Below, piece by piece: positions 36,031 to 44,762 of a stretch of DNA of 64,000 bases. Under the pieces are notes generated by a model. The model did no database searches, had not been told where the DNA came from, and worked only from the letters and a program-made list of their open reading frames with translations. Where the stretch lies: positions 1 to 64,000 of the forward strand of contig JALNXB010000007.1 in assembly GCA_023230585.1 (NCBI GenBank). The letters run 5' to 3'. Source of the stretch: a bacterium (GTDB lineage: Bacteria > Ratteibacteria > UBA8468 > B48-G9 > JAFGKM01). The stretch's first letter is position 1. Each line of letters opens with the position of its first letter. The translations under genes were made by a program, and so were the position numbers.

Positions 36031-37380
36031 TTATCTTCGTGCAAGATTTTCAAAACGGGTATATTCTTTTAAATAAGCCAACTCAATCGTTCCTGTCGGC
36101 CCGTTTCTCTGTTTAGCTATTATGATATTTGCAATACCATTATACTCTTCACCCTTCTTTTTGTAAAAATCTTCTCGGAAAAGTAGTAACACAAGGTCAG
36201 CATCCTGTTCAAGAGAACCACTTTCTCGTAAATCTGACAAGACCGGCTCCCTGCCTTCCCTATGTTCAGTTGCCCTACTCAACTGAGAAATAGCAATTAC
36301 AGGGACATCCAATTCTTTAGCAAGTGCTTTAAGTGAAGCAGAAATATCGGTTATCTCCTGTTGCCTATTCTCACTCCTATACCTGCTCTTCATCAATTGT
36401 AGGTAATCTATTATTATAAGTTGTATATCCTCATTTGCTTTTAACCTTCTGGCTCTTGCTCTAACTTCAAAAACATTCAATTGTGGTGTATCATCAATAA
36501 AAATCGGTGCTTCCTCTAACATTCCAGCTGCGACAAGAAGATTTCCCATATCCTTATCTGAAAGCATCCCTTGCCTAAGACTTTTAAGATTGATTTTTGC
36601 TTCACAACATAACATTCTCTGCACAAGTTGGTCTTTGCTCATCTCAAGGCTAAATATAAGAACAGGGTACTTGTTTATACCTGAATTGATATTAAGGGCT
36701 ATATTGCAAGCAAAAGAAGTTTTACCCATAGAAGGTCTTGAAGCTACAATAACAAAATCGGCAGGATGCAACCCTGTCGTTTCTTTATCGAGGTCGATAA
36801 ATCCAGTAGGGATTCCAGTTACAAAACTTTTTTTATCGTGTATCTCTTCAATTTTTTCAACATTGTCTTTGACCAACTCTTTTAATGCGTAAACGTTCTT
36901 ACCAGATTTGTGTTGACTAATCTCAAAAATAGATGCTTCTGCTTTATCAATAAAAGAATCGATTTCTTCAGGTTCTCCTGAAGCTTCTGTAATTATTTTA
37001 GTAGCGTTTTCAATGATTGTCCTAAGAAGATATTTATCTTTTACTATTTTAAGATACTCATCAATGTTTGCTGCAGTAGGAAGCATTTCAACGAGTTCAG
37101 ACAAATAGGTGACATCTCCAATATATTCAAGAAGATTTTTTCTTTGAAGTTGATTTGTCAAAGTTATAAGGTCACACTTTTCATTCTTTTCAAAAAGGTC
37201 GCATATTGAAAGAAATATTGTCTTATGAACTTCGCTATAAAAATATTCTGGCCTTAAACTCTCAAATGCTTGTATCTTAGCTTCTTCGTTAATAAGGATA
37301 CAACCAAGTATTGCTTTTTCTGCATCCAGGTTTTGTGGTGGGATTTTATTTTGAAGATTGCTTTTTTTCCTTGAAGACAT
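36031..37380 (-). CDS. dnaB: Replicative DNA helicase DnaB
   Basis: A 449-residue protein of the usual DnaB length. The N-terminal domain begins PPQNLDAEKAILGCIL. The RecA-like motor has Walker A SRPSMGKTSFA, LIIIDYLQLM (Walker B) and LRESGSLEQDADLVLLL, and ends with the RNGPTG arginine region. It is the ring helicase that unwinds DNA ahead of the replisome. It follows rplI with one base between them, the common rpsF-ssb-rpsR-rplI-dnaB order. No intein is present. Confidence 0.97.
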   Translation of the reverse strand: MSSRKKSNLQNKIPPQNLDAEKAILGCILINEEAKIQAFESLRPEYFYSEVHKTIFLSICDLFEKNEKCDLITLTNQLQRKNLLEYIGDVTYLSELVEMLPTAANIDEYLKIVKDKYLLRTIIENATKIITEASGEPEEIDSFIDKAEASIFEISQHKSGKNVYALKELVKDNVEKIEEIHDKKSFVTGIPTGFIDLDKETTGLHPADFVIVASRPSMGKTSFACNIALNINSGINKYPVLIFSLEMSKDQLVQRMLCCEAKINLKSLRQGMLSDKDMGNLLVAAGMLEEAPIFIDDTPQLNVFEVRARARRLKANEDIQLIIIDYLQLMKSRYRSENRQQEITDISASLKALAKELDVPVIAISQLSRATEHREGREPVLSDLRESGSLEQDADLVLLLFREDFYKKKGEEYNGIANIIIAKQRNGPTGTIELAYLKEYTRFENLARR

Positions 37381-37381
37381 C

Positions 37382-37831
37382 TTACTCTTCCCTTACAATC
37401 CATATTTTAACTTCCCCTGTCACTCCTTCACCAAATTTTACAGGAACTTTATATATACCAAGAACTTTATGAGGATGTTCAAGTAGTATTTGATATTTGT
37501 TAAGTTCAACTCCTGTCTGCTGGTTTATAGCCACTGCAATATCTTCTGATGTAACCGCTCCAAAAAGTTTGTCATCAAGCCCTGCTTTTGCGTGAACTGT
37601 TATGGAAACATCTTTCAACTTGTTCTTCATCTCTTTTGCATAAGCAAGTTTTTTACTCTTTTTTAATTCAATCTGCTCTGTTTCCTTCTTCAGTTTATTC
37701 ATATTCTGAGGAGTTGCCTCTACGGCAATTCCTTTAGGAATAAGAAAATTGCGAGCGTAACCTTCTGGGACATCCTTAACATCGCCTCTTGCAGCTTTTC
37801 CTTCTATATCCTGTAAGAATATAACCTTCAT
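37382..37831 (-). CDS. rplI: 50S ribosomal protein L9
   Basis: A 149-residue protein equal in length to E. coli L9. It opens MKVIFLQDIEGKAARGDVKDV with GYARNFLIPKGIA, the conserved 23S-binding N-domain, then the long connecting helix and the C-terminal domain. A GTG four codons upstream would put AAGGAG too close, so the ATG at 37829-37831 is used. It lies 15 bases from rpsR. Confidence 0.97.
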   Translation of the reverse strand: MKVIFLQDIEGKAARGDVKDVPEGYARNFLIPKGIAVEATPQNMNKLKKETEQIELKKSKKLAYAKEMKNKLKDVSITVHAKAGLDDKLFGAVTSEDIAVAINQQTGVELNKYQILLEHPHKVLGIYKVPVKFGEGVTGEVKIWIVREE

Positions 37832-37846
37832 CTTTATGCACACTCC

Positions 37847-38062
37847 TTATGTTTTTATATAGGGCAACATAGCCAAAAACCTTGCCCTTTTTAAAGATTT
37901 TGCGAGCATTCTTTGATGTTTAGCACACGTTCCTGTTACCTTGGTAGACAAAATTTTACCACGACTACTGGTAAACCTTCTTATTCTTCCTATATCTTTA
38001 TAATCTATCTCATCAACTGCAGATTTGCAAAACTGGCAAACCTTAACTCTCTTCTTTACCAT
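37847..38062 (-). CDS. rpsR: 30S ribosomal protein S18
   Basis: A 71-residue S18. It has the KVCQFCKS start with two cysteines, IDYKDIGRIRRFTSSRGKI, and GTCAKHQRMLAKSLKRARFLAMLPY near the end. The ATG at 38060-38062 has AAGGAGG nine bases upstream, inside the ssb end; a reading 11 codons longer is rejected. S18 pairs with S6 in the small-subunit platform. The presence of CxxC and CxxxH suggests the zinc-type variant, as in many bacteria. Confidence 0.96.
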   Translation of the reverse strand: MVKKRVKVCQFCKSAVDEIDYKDIGRIRRFTSSRGKILSTKVTGTCAKHQRMLAKSLKRARFLAMLPYIKT

Positions 38063-38429
38063 CTTGGCTTTCCTCCTTTTGAGGGATTGTAACATCTGGT
38101 TTATCTAAAAATTGAAAATCTTCAACATAAACTTCTATAATTGACCTCTTTTCATTATCCTGTGTTTCCCATTTTCTATACTGTAGCCTTCCTTCAACAA
38201 AAATCAGGCTCCCTTTTCTAAGGTACTCCGCACACACCTCAGCTCTTTTGCCCCATACAACAAGATTCACATAACAGGTCTCTTCTCTTTTCCCATCTTT
38301 TGAAAAATATTCATGGTTAACAGCAAACCCCAGAGTGCTTACAGCTTGCCCTGAAGGGGTGTATCTAAGTTCAGGGTCTCTTGTAAGACGACCTATCAAA
38401 AAAACTTTATTCAGATTTGGTCCCGCCAT
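38043..38429 (-). CDS. ssb: Single-stranded DNA-binding protein
   Basis: A 128-residue SSB with the OB-fold features NLNKVFLIGRLTRDPELRYT, VNLVVWGKRAEVCAEYLRKGSLIFVEGRLQ and YVEDFQFL. The C-terminal tail is very short and ends EESQDGKEES, without the acidic DDDIPF-like tip that normally recruits repair and replication partners. AGGAGGT lies ahead of the ATG. The gene overlaps rpsF by 23 bases and rpsR by 20 bases. Either a second SSB exists elsewhere or this one has a different partner surface. Confidence 0.95.
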   Translation of the reverse strand: MAGPNLNKVFLIGRLTRDPELRYTPSGQAVSTLGFAVNHEYFSKDGKREETCYVNLVVWGKRAEVCAEYLRKGSLIFVEGRLQYRKWETQDNEKRSIIEVYVEDFQFLDKPDVTIPQKEESQDGKEES

Positions 38430-38739
38430 TATCTACCTCCTCTTTTGGCAACCTTTTACGTTGCACAATAAGATACCTTAAGATGTTTTCTCTTCTTGCA
38501 AGGGAGGCCTTAATAGTTTCTATCTGTTCTGGGAGAGATGTAAAATAAAAAACATAATAGATAGCTTCAGTATTTTTATCTATAAGGTATGCAAGTTCTC
38601 TTTTTCCTAACAATTCTTTTTTAACAAATTTCCCCCCTGCACCTGATATGCTCTCTACTATGAAACCAGCTTCTTTTTCAATCTCCTCTTCCGATAATTC
38701 AGCTTTCAACAGATAGCATCCTTCGTATTTTCTTTCCAT
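38407..38739 (-). CDS. rpsF: 30S ribosomal protein S6
   Basis: A 110-residue S6 starting MERKYEGCYLL with the conserved GKRELAYLIDKNTEAIYYVFYFTS region and a C-terminal tail ending in SE. S6 and S18 bind together in the 30S platform. AGGAGAAAC precedes the ATG. It is the first gene of the ribosomal/replication run, with a good promoter about 145 bases upstream. No clear CCG box for S6-S18 autoregulation was found in the leader. Confidence 0.96.
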   Translation of the reverse strand: MERKYEGCYLLKAELSEEEIEKEAGFIVESISGAGGKFVKKELLGKRELAYLIDKNTEAIYYVFYFTSLPEQIETIKASLARRENILRYLIVQRKRLPKEEVDNGGTKSE

Positions 38740-38884
38740 TGTTTCTCCTATTAATTTTGATATTGGATATTAAAACAGAACCTTACCTTTAATATAAAGG
38801 TTTTACCTGTGTTAACCCATACACACAGTTTTTCTGAATAATAGGTGGTTTTTAGCCACATTTGTTTACAAACTATGCTAAAAC

Positions 38885-38912
38885 TTTATCATATTTTTTC
38901 ATAAATTGTCAA
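38885..38912 (-). promoter_or_regulatory. Promoter for the rpsF operon
   Basis: On the minus strand TTGACA (38907-38912) is a consensus -35 box, followed after 16 bases by GATAAA (38885-38890), four of six matches to the -10 consensus. It lies about 145 bases upstream of rpsF. The leader in between contains a small hairpin (ACCTTTA/TAAAGGT near 38790-38808). The rest of the 297-base gap shows nothing else. Confidence 0.55.
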
Positions 38913-39036
38913 ATTAAAATGTCTATTCCCATACCAACAATAAAACCAATGCGATACTATTTCCCATTCTCTAAAAGGTTTTTATTGTAAATAAGAGAGC
39001 AAAAGACTTAAAAACTTAGTTGTTTAATATATTAAC

Positions 39037-40689
39037 TTAAAGTTTGGTTATCTCATCTCTCTCAAAAACTGTTAGTTTTTTCTCTTCTTTCCCGCTTTTA
39101 ATATATACACCATCTTTACCAACAACCTCTCCAATAATGGCACATTTTACTCCTTTAGTTTTCATAAATTCTGCCATTGCTTCCGCTTGGTTAACACCAA
39201 TAATACCCACAATACATCCTGAAGATATTATGCCATACGGATTCAAATCAAAGATTGAAGCAAGTTCCCAGATATACGGATGAAAAATCAACTTTTCCTC
39301 TGTAAACTCAATACCTATCTTATATCTGTAAGCAAGTTCGTATAGGGCAGTTGACAAACCACCTTCGGTAGGGTCGTGCATGGCTTTGATTGGAAAGTTT
39401 TCCCATAACAATTTTGCTTCATTTAGAATATTAATACCAGGAATTTTTATAGAGTTAACCAATCTATCAAGTATCTCTACTTCAAAATGTTCTTTCAAAA
39501 ATTCGTACTTCTCTCTTGCAATTATTGAAACAGCTTCTATACCTACTTCTCTAACAAGAAAAACCTTATCTCCTTCTTTTATAGCCTCTTCTCTTTTATG
39601 TCTATTTTTTATATTAACACCTGTAAGAAATCCGCAGGCAACATTGTTTTTTACCGATTCAGATATTTCTGTATGCCCACCTATCCAATTTATATTATAC
39701 TTATTGCAATGGTAAGATATTTGAGAAAATACACCTTCAATTTCGTTTAATGTTGTGCCTTGCTGAAATATAAGACTACAGAGAAACCATCTTGGCATAC
39801 CTCCCATAACAAGGATATCGTTGATGTTTACATTAACCAAATAAGTCCCTATATCACTTCCTACAAGAGTTATTGGGTCGGTCTTGGCAAAAAGGATATC
39901 AGCGTCTGGTTTAAAAACTGCGCAATCAACACCTATTTTAGGTCCCTCAATTACAGAAGAATCGTTTTTTATGTAAGTTTTTAAAAGATATTCAAGAAGA
40001 CCATTAGGTAATTTACCTGTTTTTAAAGGTTTTATCCCAAAAAGATACCCAATATCTTCTAAATTTTCAAATATAAAATCTGCTTCTTCTTGTTCAAAAT
40101 CATATCTTGTAAAATATTCAGAAACGATTCCACAAGAGAGAGCTTGAAAATTTTTTGCACTCTTTATATCCATAGAATGGTCGCCTACAACAAGAATTTC
40201 ATTGTTCTTCAACCCCAATAACTTAGCAGTCTTCTCAAGGTGCTCACGGGCAGGTTTTACATTACAAACATCGTCCCTTGTTATTACAACATCACAAGAT
40301 ATATTAAATTTTTCAATAACACAATTTACTGCTTGCTTGCAGTTACGAGTAAAAATACCTATCTTAATCCCTTTTTCACTTAAATCTTTAATCAGTTTCA
40401 AACTACCCGGTAAAGGTCTTGCTTTTTCAGCGCTTCTTATCTCTTCATTGAGTAACGACATATTTATATCAGATATAAAATCTTCAGTCTTGTTATTTTC
40501 GCTATTATTTTTTCTTATATACTCGAGAAACTCCAAGATAGGTAAATTTTTATCTGGTATTTGAAAAGAGGCTTCCTCTGCTTTTTCCAGTAAATTTTTT
40601 TTCAATTTTTTAAAATCTATATGTATTGATACCAGAGTTCCATCAAAATCGAATATAACACCTTTAAGTTTGTTTAACTTTTTAGTCAT
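39037..40689 (-). CDS. Fusion of HAD phosphatase and AIR-synthase/HypE-like domain
   Basis: A 550-residue two-domain protein. Residues ~10-215 form a HAD hydrolase: nucleophile motif FDFDGTL, then FTRN, a lysine in NVKPAREHL, and GDHSMDIKSA. Residues ~225-550 resemble the PurM/HypE/SelD family: GVDCAVFKPD, TDPIT, GTYLVNVNINDILVMGGMPRWFL, GGHTE and HDPTEGGLSTALYELA. In HypE-like proteins these bind ATP and dehydrate a carbamoyl group; in PurM they make the imidazole ring. No hydrogenase gene is present, so the substrate is unknown. The pairing may couple dephosphorylation to an ATP-dependent step. It runs singly between the P-ATPase (divergent) and rpsF. Confidence 0.8.
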   Translation of the reverse strand: MTKKLNKLKGVIFDFDGTLVSIHIDFKKLKKNLLEKAEEASFQIPDKNLPILEFLEYIRKNNSENNKTEDFISDINMSLLNEEIRSAEKARPLPGSLKLIKDLSEKGIKIGIFTRNCKQAVNCVIEKFNISCDVVITRDDVCNVKPAREHLEKTAKLLGLKNNEILVVGDHSMDIKSAKNFQALSCGIVSEYFTRYDFEQEEADFIFENLEDIGYLFGIKPLKTGKLPNGLLEYLLKTYIKNDSSVIEGPKIGVDCAVFKPDADILFAKTDPITLVGSDIGTYLVNVNINDILVMGGMPRWFLCSLIFQQGTTLNEIEGVFSQISYHCNKYNINWIGGHTEISESVKNNVACGFLTGVNIKNRHKREEAIKEGDKVFLVREVGIEAVSIIAREKYEFLKEHFEVEILDRLVNSIKIPGINILNEAKLLWENFPIKAMHDPTEGGLSTALYELAYRYKIGIEFTEEKLIFHPYIWELASIFDLNPYGIISSGCIVGIIGVNQAEAMAEFMKTKGVKCAIIGEVVGKDGVYIKSGKEEKKLTVFERDEITKL

Positions 40690-40765
40690 TTTTCACCTTT
40701 ATGTTTTCTTTACTCTTATACTTATACTATTATAACACCTCTTAAAACCAATTTAAAATAGTAAT

Positions 40766-40795
40766 TTGACACAAAATAGAAAAAAATGCTTTAAT
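40766..40795 (+). promoter_or_regulatory. Possible distal promoter for the P-type ATPase
   Basis: TTGACA at 40766-40771 and TTTAAT at 40790-40795 (five of six) are separated by 18 bases, 185 bases upstream of the ATPase start. The region is very AT-rich, so the -10 match could be chance. The -35 match is exact. Confidence 0.45.
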
Positions 40796-40852
40796 AATGT
40801 ATCAATTCGCATTTATAATGAACAGAATTTCGCTATGACAAAACAATAGTTG

Positions 40853-40881
40853 TTGACACTACTCATCTTTACAACTATTTT
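40853..40881 (+). promoter_or_regulatory. Possible proximal promoter for the P-type ATPase
   Basis: TTGACA at 40853-40858 is followed after 17 bases by TATTTT at 40876-40881, about 100 bases upstream of the ATPase start. The -35 box is exact and the -10 is weak. Two promoters in tandem would give two transcripts differing by about 85 bases. Confidence 0.45.
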
Positions 40882-40979
40882 TATCCTTATAGTCATCGTC
40901 ATTATAAATATTTCACAACTGTTTAATCACAGAAAAAAAAGAGACAACATAATTTTCCTACTATTAGGAATAACGCAAA

Positions 40980-43688
40980 ATGAAGCAAATCTGGAATTTA
41001 TCTATTGAAGATGTGCTTGAGTTAAAAAAAGCAAGTTTAACAGAAGGTCTTTCAGAAGAAGAGGCAAAACAACGACTCAAAAACTTCGGGTTAAATGAAC
41101 TCGAAGATACTGGGGGGCGTTCCTCTCTAATAATATTTTTCGAACAATTTAAAGATTTTATTATTTGGGTACTCTTTTCTGCTGCTCTTATCTCTGGATT
41201 TCTTAATGAATGGGTAGATGCTATAGTTATATTTGCTATTATCATACTGAACGCTCTCTTTGGTTTTGTTCAAGAATATAGAGCCGAAAAATCTTTATCT
41301 GCATTAAAAAAACTTTCTTCTACTCAAGCAAAGACCCTCCGTAACAAACAATATATAATCATACCTTCCTCTAAACTTGTCCCTGGGGATATTGTTAAAC
41401 TTGAATCAGGAGACAAAGTCCCTGCAGATAGTAGAATTGCTTGGCAAAGTTCAAATTTTAGGGTTCAAGAATCTACTATAACAGGCGAATCTCTCCCTAT
41501 TGCCAAGAATGCTTCCACTATAAATGAGACAAAAATTTCCATAAGAGAAGCGTCTAATATGGTGCTTATGGGAACAACGGTAGTTTCTGGTAAAGCCACA
41601 GTAATAGTTGTTGATACTGGTATGAACACAGAAATAGGGAAAACAGGTAAAATAATAAAAGAGATAAAAAAAGAGACTACCCCTCTACAAAAAAAACTTG
41701 AAGAGTTTAGTAAAAAAATAGTGTTTGTCTGTTTTTTTCTTGTTTTCATCGTTTTTACTCTCCAATGGTTACGAGGAGGAAATTTAGCCGATATTTTCTT
41801 AACCTCTGTTAGCCTTGCTGTAGCTGCCATACCTGAAGGATTACCTGCTGTTGTTACAATAGTGCTGGCTTTAAGCGTTCAAAGAATGGTAAAACGGAAT
41901 GTTCTTATAAGAAAACTCCCTTCTGTTGAAACATTGGGATGCACAACGGTTATATGTTCTGATAAAACTGGAACCTTAACAAAAGACGAAATGACAGTTA
42001 GAACGATTTTTGTAGATGATAAAACTTTTAATATTACTGGCGCTGGCTACAAACCAGAAGGCAAATATGAATTAAACGAATCCGAAATAGATTTAAAAAA
42101 CTATCCTTACCTAAGAGAGTTACTACAAACCTCTATTTTGTGTAACAACGCTGAGTTGTTCAAAGATAACAACACATACAAAGTAAATGGAGACCCAACT
42201 GAAGCAGCCCTTTTAACAGCCGCAGCAAAAGTTGGTTTATGGAAAAAAACATTAGAAGAAGAGTTCATCTTTTTAGATGAGTTTCCTTTTGATTCAGAAC
42301 GTAAAAAGATGACAGTTATACGAAAGAGTAAAAAAGATGATGGAAATATTTTTCTTTTCACAAAAGGTGCAGTAGAAGAACTCATCAAAGACTGTAATTT
42401 TATTGTAAAAGATGGACAGATACTTGATATTACTGAGATAGATATAAACAACATCATTGAAAAGAATAACCAATTTACTGATAAAGCAATGCGAGTCTTG
42501 GCTATTGCTTACAAAGAAATTGAAAATATACCTAATAACTATAACGCCACTTCATTAGAAACAGGGCTAACACTTATTGGGCTCACAGCAATGATAGACC
42601 CACCAAGGTTAGAAGCAAAGATTTCTATAGCCAAATGTAAACAGGCAGGCATAAGAACTGTAATGATAACAGGGGACCACAAAAACACAGCCTTAGCGAT
42701 TGCTAAAGAACTTAATATATTAGAGAAGGATTCTATTGCTTTAACAGGTGAAGAATTGAACTCTTATGATGAGGCAACCTTATTAAGCAGAATAAAAAAT
42801 ATTTCAGTCTATGCGCGGGTTTCTGCTGGACATAAATTAAGGGTTGTAAGGGCTTGGCGTAAAGCAGGTGAGGTTGTTGCTATGACTGGCGACGGTATTA
42901 ACGATGCGCCAGCAGTTAAGCAAGCAGATATCGGTGTGGCTATGGGAATAACAGGCACCGATGTCACAAAAGAGGTTTCTGATATGGTAATTAGGGATGA
43001 TAATTTTGCATCAATAGTTGCTGCAGTAGAAGAAGGGAGAGGTATTTATGATAACATAAAAAAGTTTGTCCACTACCTTCTCTCTTGTAATACAGGGGAG
43101 ATTCTTGTAATGCTTGTTGCTGCCCTTGTAGGATTACCTATTCCTCTTCTTCCTATACATATTCTCTGGATAAATCTTGTAACAGACGGTTTACCAGCGT
43201 TAGCGCTTGGAATGGAACCTATAGATAAATCAATAATGTCTCGGCCGCCAAGAAACCCAGAAGTTTCAATAATTTCCAAAAAGATGGCAATATTAATATT
43301 GGTTCAAGGAGTTTTTATGTCATTATGCGTTCTATTAGCGTTTACATTTATACTTTTTGTTGAAAAAGGCAGTGAAGGGAGAGCAAGAACAGGAGCTTTC
43401 GTTGTCCTTGCTTGTTCTCAACTGTTCCACTCTTTCAACTGTCGAAGCCTTACAAAATCCATTTTCAAACTTGGAATATTCAGTAATACCAAATTGATAC
43501 TCGCAACCCTTGCATCTTTTTTATTACAAATAGGTGCTGTATCTATTCCGAAAGCACAAAAAATATTCAAAACAGAACCTCTCGGGACATTAGACTGGTT
43601 CATTGTTTTGCTTATATCAACATTTCCGCTTTTTGCTATGGAGATAAGTAAATATATTTTAGAAAAAAAGAAGATATCCTTTGAGTAA
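40980..43688 (+). CDS. Calcium-type P-type ATPase (PMCA/SERCA-like)
   Basis: A 902-residue cation-transporting P2-ATPase. Features are the N-terminal cation-ATPase domain, ten membrane helices, the actuator motif TGES, the PEGLP ion-site motif in AAIPEGLPAVV, phosphorylated D328 in CSDKTGTLT, KGA in FTKGAVEEL, and the hinge TGDGINDAPAVKQADIGVAMG. PEGLP and the C-terminal helix set with NLVTDGLPALALG fit calcium or manganese pumps of the bacterial PacL/SERCA-like group. It stands alone and is divergent from the HAD-AIRS gene. The start lacks a strong ribosome-binding site. Confidence 0.93.
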   Translation: MKQIWNLSIEDVLELKKASLTEGLSEEEAKQRLKNFGLNELEDTGGRSSLIIFFEQFKDFIIWVLFSAALISGFLNEWVDAIVIFAIIILNALFGFVQEYRAEKSLSALKKLSSTQAKTLRNKQYIIIPSSKLVPGDIVKLESGDKVPADSRIAWQSSNFRVQESTITGESLPIAKNASTINETKISIREASNMVLMGTTVVSGKATVIVVDTGMNTEIGKTGKIIKEIKKETTPLQKKLEEFSKKIVFVCFFLVFIVFTLQWLRGGNLADIFLTSVSLAVAAIPEGLPAVVTIVLALSVQRMVKRNVLIRKLPSVETLGCTTVICSDKTGTLTKDEMTVRTIFVDDKTFNITGAGYKPEGKYELNESEIDLKNYPYLRELLQTSILCNNAELFKDNNTYKVNGDPTEAALLTAAAKVGLWKKTLEEEFIFLDEFPFDSERKKMTVIRKSKKDDGNIFLFTKGAVEELIKDCNFIVKDGQILDITEIDINNIIEKNNQFTDKAMRVLAIAYKEIENIPNNYNATSLETGLTLIGLTAMIDPPRLEAKISIAKCKQAGIRTVMITGDHKNTALAIAKELNILEKDSIALTGEELNSYDEATLLSRIKNISVYARVSAGHKLRVVRAWRKAGEVVAMTGDGINDAPAVKQADIGVAMGITGTDVTKEVSDMVIRDDNFASIVAAVEEGRGIYDNIKKFVHYLLSCNTGEILVMLVAALVGLPIPLLPIHILWINLVTDGLPALALGMEPIDKSIMSRPPRNPEVSIISKKMAILILVQGVFMSLCVLLAFTFILFVEKGSEGRARTGAFVVLACSQLFHSFNCRSLTKSIFKLGIFSNTKLILATLASFLLQIGAVSIPKAQKIFKTEPLGTLDWFIVLLISTFPLFAMEISKYILEKKKISFE

Positions 43689-43998
43689 TACATACTGGTA
43701 CCCAATATCCTAAAATATAAAAAAGGTTTAGATTATTCAATTGGCAAAACAAATTGTAAAGAGGTATAATAAAAGTATAAGCAAACAAAAAAACAAAACA
43801 ATAGTGCAGAGGATAAAAAAGGAGGATTAGGAAGAGAGGTAAAGTTATACAAAAATTATTTAATATATTGTCATTTTAGAAGATTTTTAAAGAACTATAA
43901 TTCATAACCTAATAAAACCATTCGCTTTTCTCCTTCCTCTACAACAATCCTCTTAATTCTATTTTATTAATCTTTATATTTAATAGAAAGGGGTTTTA
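43689..43998 (+). promoter_or_regulatory. Promoter and long leader of the kinase-phosphoesterase unit
   Basis: TTGGCA at 43741-43746 and a perfect TATAAT at 43765-43770 are 18 bases apart and should start transcription near 43777, leaving a leader of about 220 bases. In it GAGGATT and AGGAAG (43822-43834) can pair with CTTCCT and AATCCTC (43933-43952), a 13-bp stem with one bulge and a long loop. AAAGGGG lies ahead of the kinase ATG. No known riboswitch fold is recognised. The first 50 bases carry nothing notable. Confidence 0.6.
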
Positions 43999-44760
43999 AT
44001 GTCTTATCACAATAATTCATCTACATTGATTGGGACTACTGTTTCAGATTACACTGTAGAGGAAAGAATCTGGCAAGGTGCAACTTCAACTGTATACAAA
44101 TGTACAAGCGCAAATGGTAAAGCTAAATATGGGAATATTGCTGCTTTAAAAGTTTTACATCCATACAGAAGAGAGCCAATACAAATAAAAAGGTTTGCAA
44201 AAGAAGCACAAATACAAAAAAAGTTGAACCATAAGAATATAATACAGGTCTATTTTTATGGAAAAACTGGGCTTTCATTTTTTATTTTTATGGAGTATGT
44301 TGGAGGTAAAAACATTAGAAATTTTTTACAAAATTCAAGTGTCAACGATAAACAATCGCTAAAAATGCTAAAAGAGGTTGCGGAAGCCCTTGAGTTTACG
44401 CACAACAAAAATATTATACATAATGATATAAAACCTGAAAACATCCTTTACGACCCAACCACAAACTCTTTCAAACTTACTGATTTTGGTTACGCACGCC
44501 CTATACAAAGGTGGTTTAGAAAAACAGAACATTCGGGTGGGACTGCAGGCTATATGGCTCCAGAGAGAAAACAAGGTGTATTTAATCAAAGAAGCGACAT
44601 TTACTCTTTTGGTGTTGTTATGAAAGAAGTTTTGACAGATAAAATTAAAGATTATAAACCTGAATTAATTTTTAATAAAGCTACTCAAAAAAACCCAGAT
44701 AAGAGATATGCATCTTTTACAGAACTAATAAAAGATATAAACAATTATCTGTACCAATAA
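43999..44760 (+). CDS. Hanks-type serine/threonine protein kinase
   Basis: A 253-residue soluble kinase domain with no membrane segment. Present are VAV-K-type lysine K51 in AALKVLH, an alpha-C glutamate in RFAKEAQIQKK, the catalytic loop HNDIKPEN with D143, the LTDFGYA metal motif, GTAGYMAPE and SDIYSFGVV. The arginine before the catalytic D is replaced by asparagine (HND), so activation-loop control may differ from RD kinases. It ends two bases before a metallophosphoesterase gene, suggesting opposed or sequential phosphoryl activities. Targets are unknown. Confidence 0.92.
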   Translation: MSYHNNSSTLIGTTVSDYTVEERIWQGATSTVYKCTSANGKAKYGNIAALKVLHPYRREPIQIKRFAKEAQIQKKLNHKNIIQVYFYGKTGLSFFIFMEYVGGKNIRNFLQNSSVNDKQSLKMLKEVAEALEFTHNKNIIHNDIKPENILYDPTTNSFKLTDFGYARPIQRWFRKTEHSGGTAGYMAPERKQGVFNQRSDIYSFGVVMKEVLTDKIKDYKPELIFNKATQKNPDKRYASFTELIKDINNYLYQ

Positions 44761-44762
44761 TT

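Noticed and set aside
38740..38906. S6-S18 leader (CCG box) upstream of rpsF
   Set aside because: A short ACCTTTA/TAAAGGT hairpin exists, but no CCG box in a bulged stem, the defining part of that motif.
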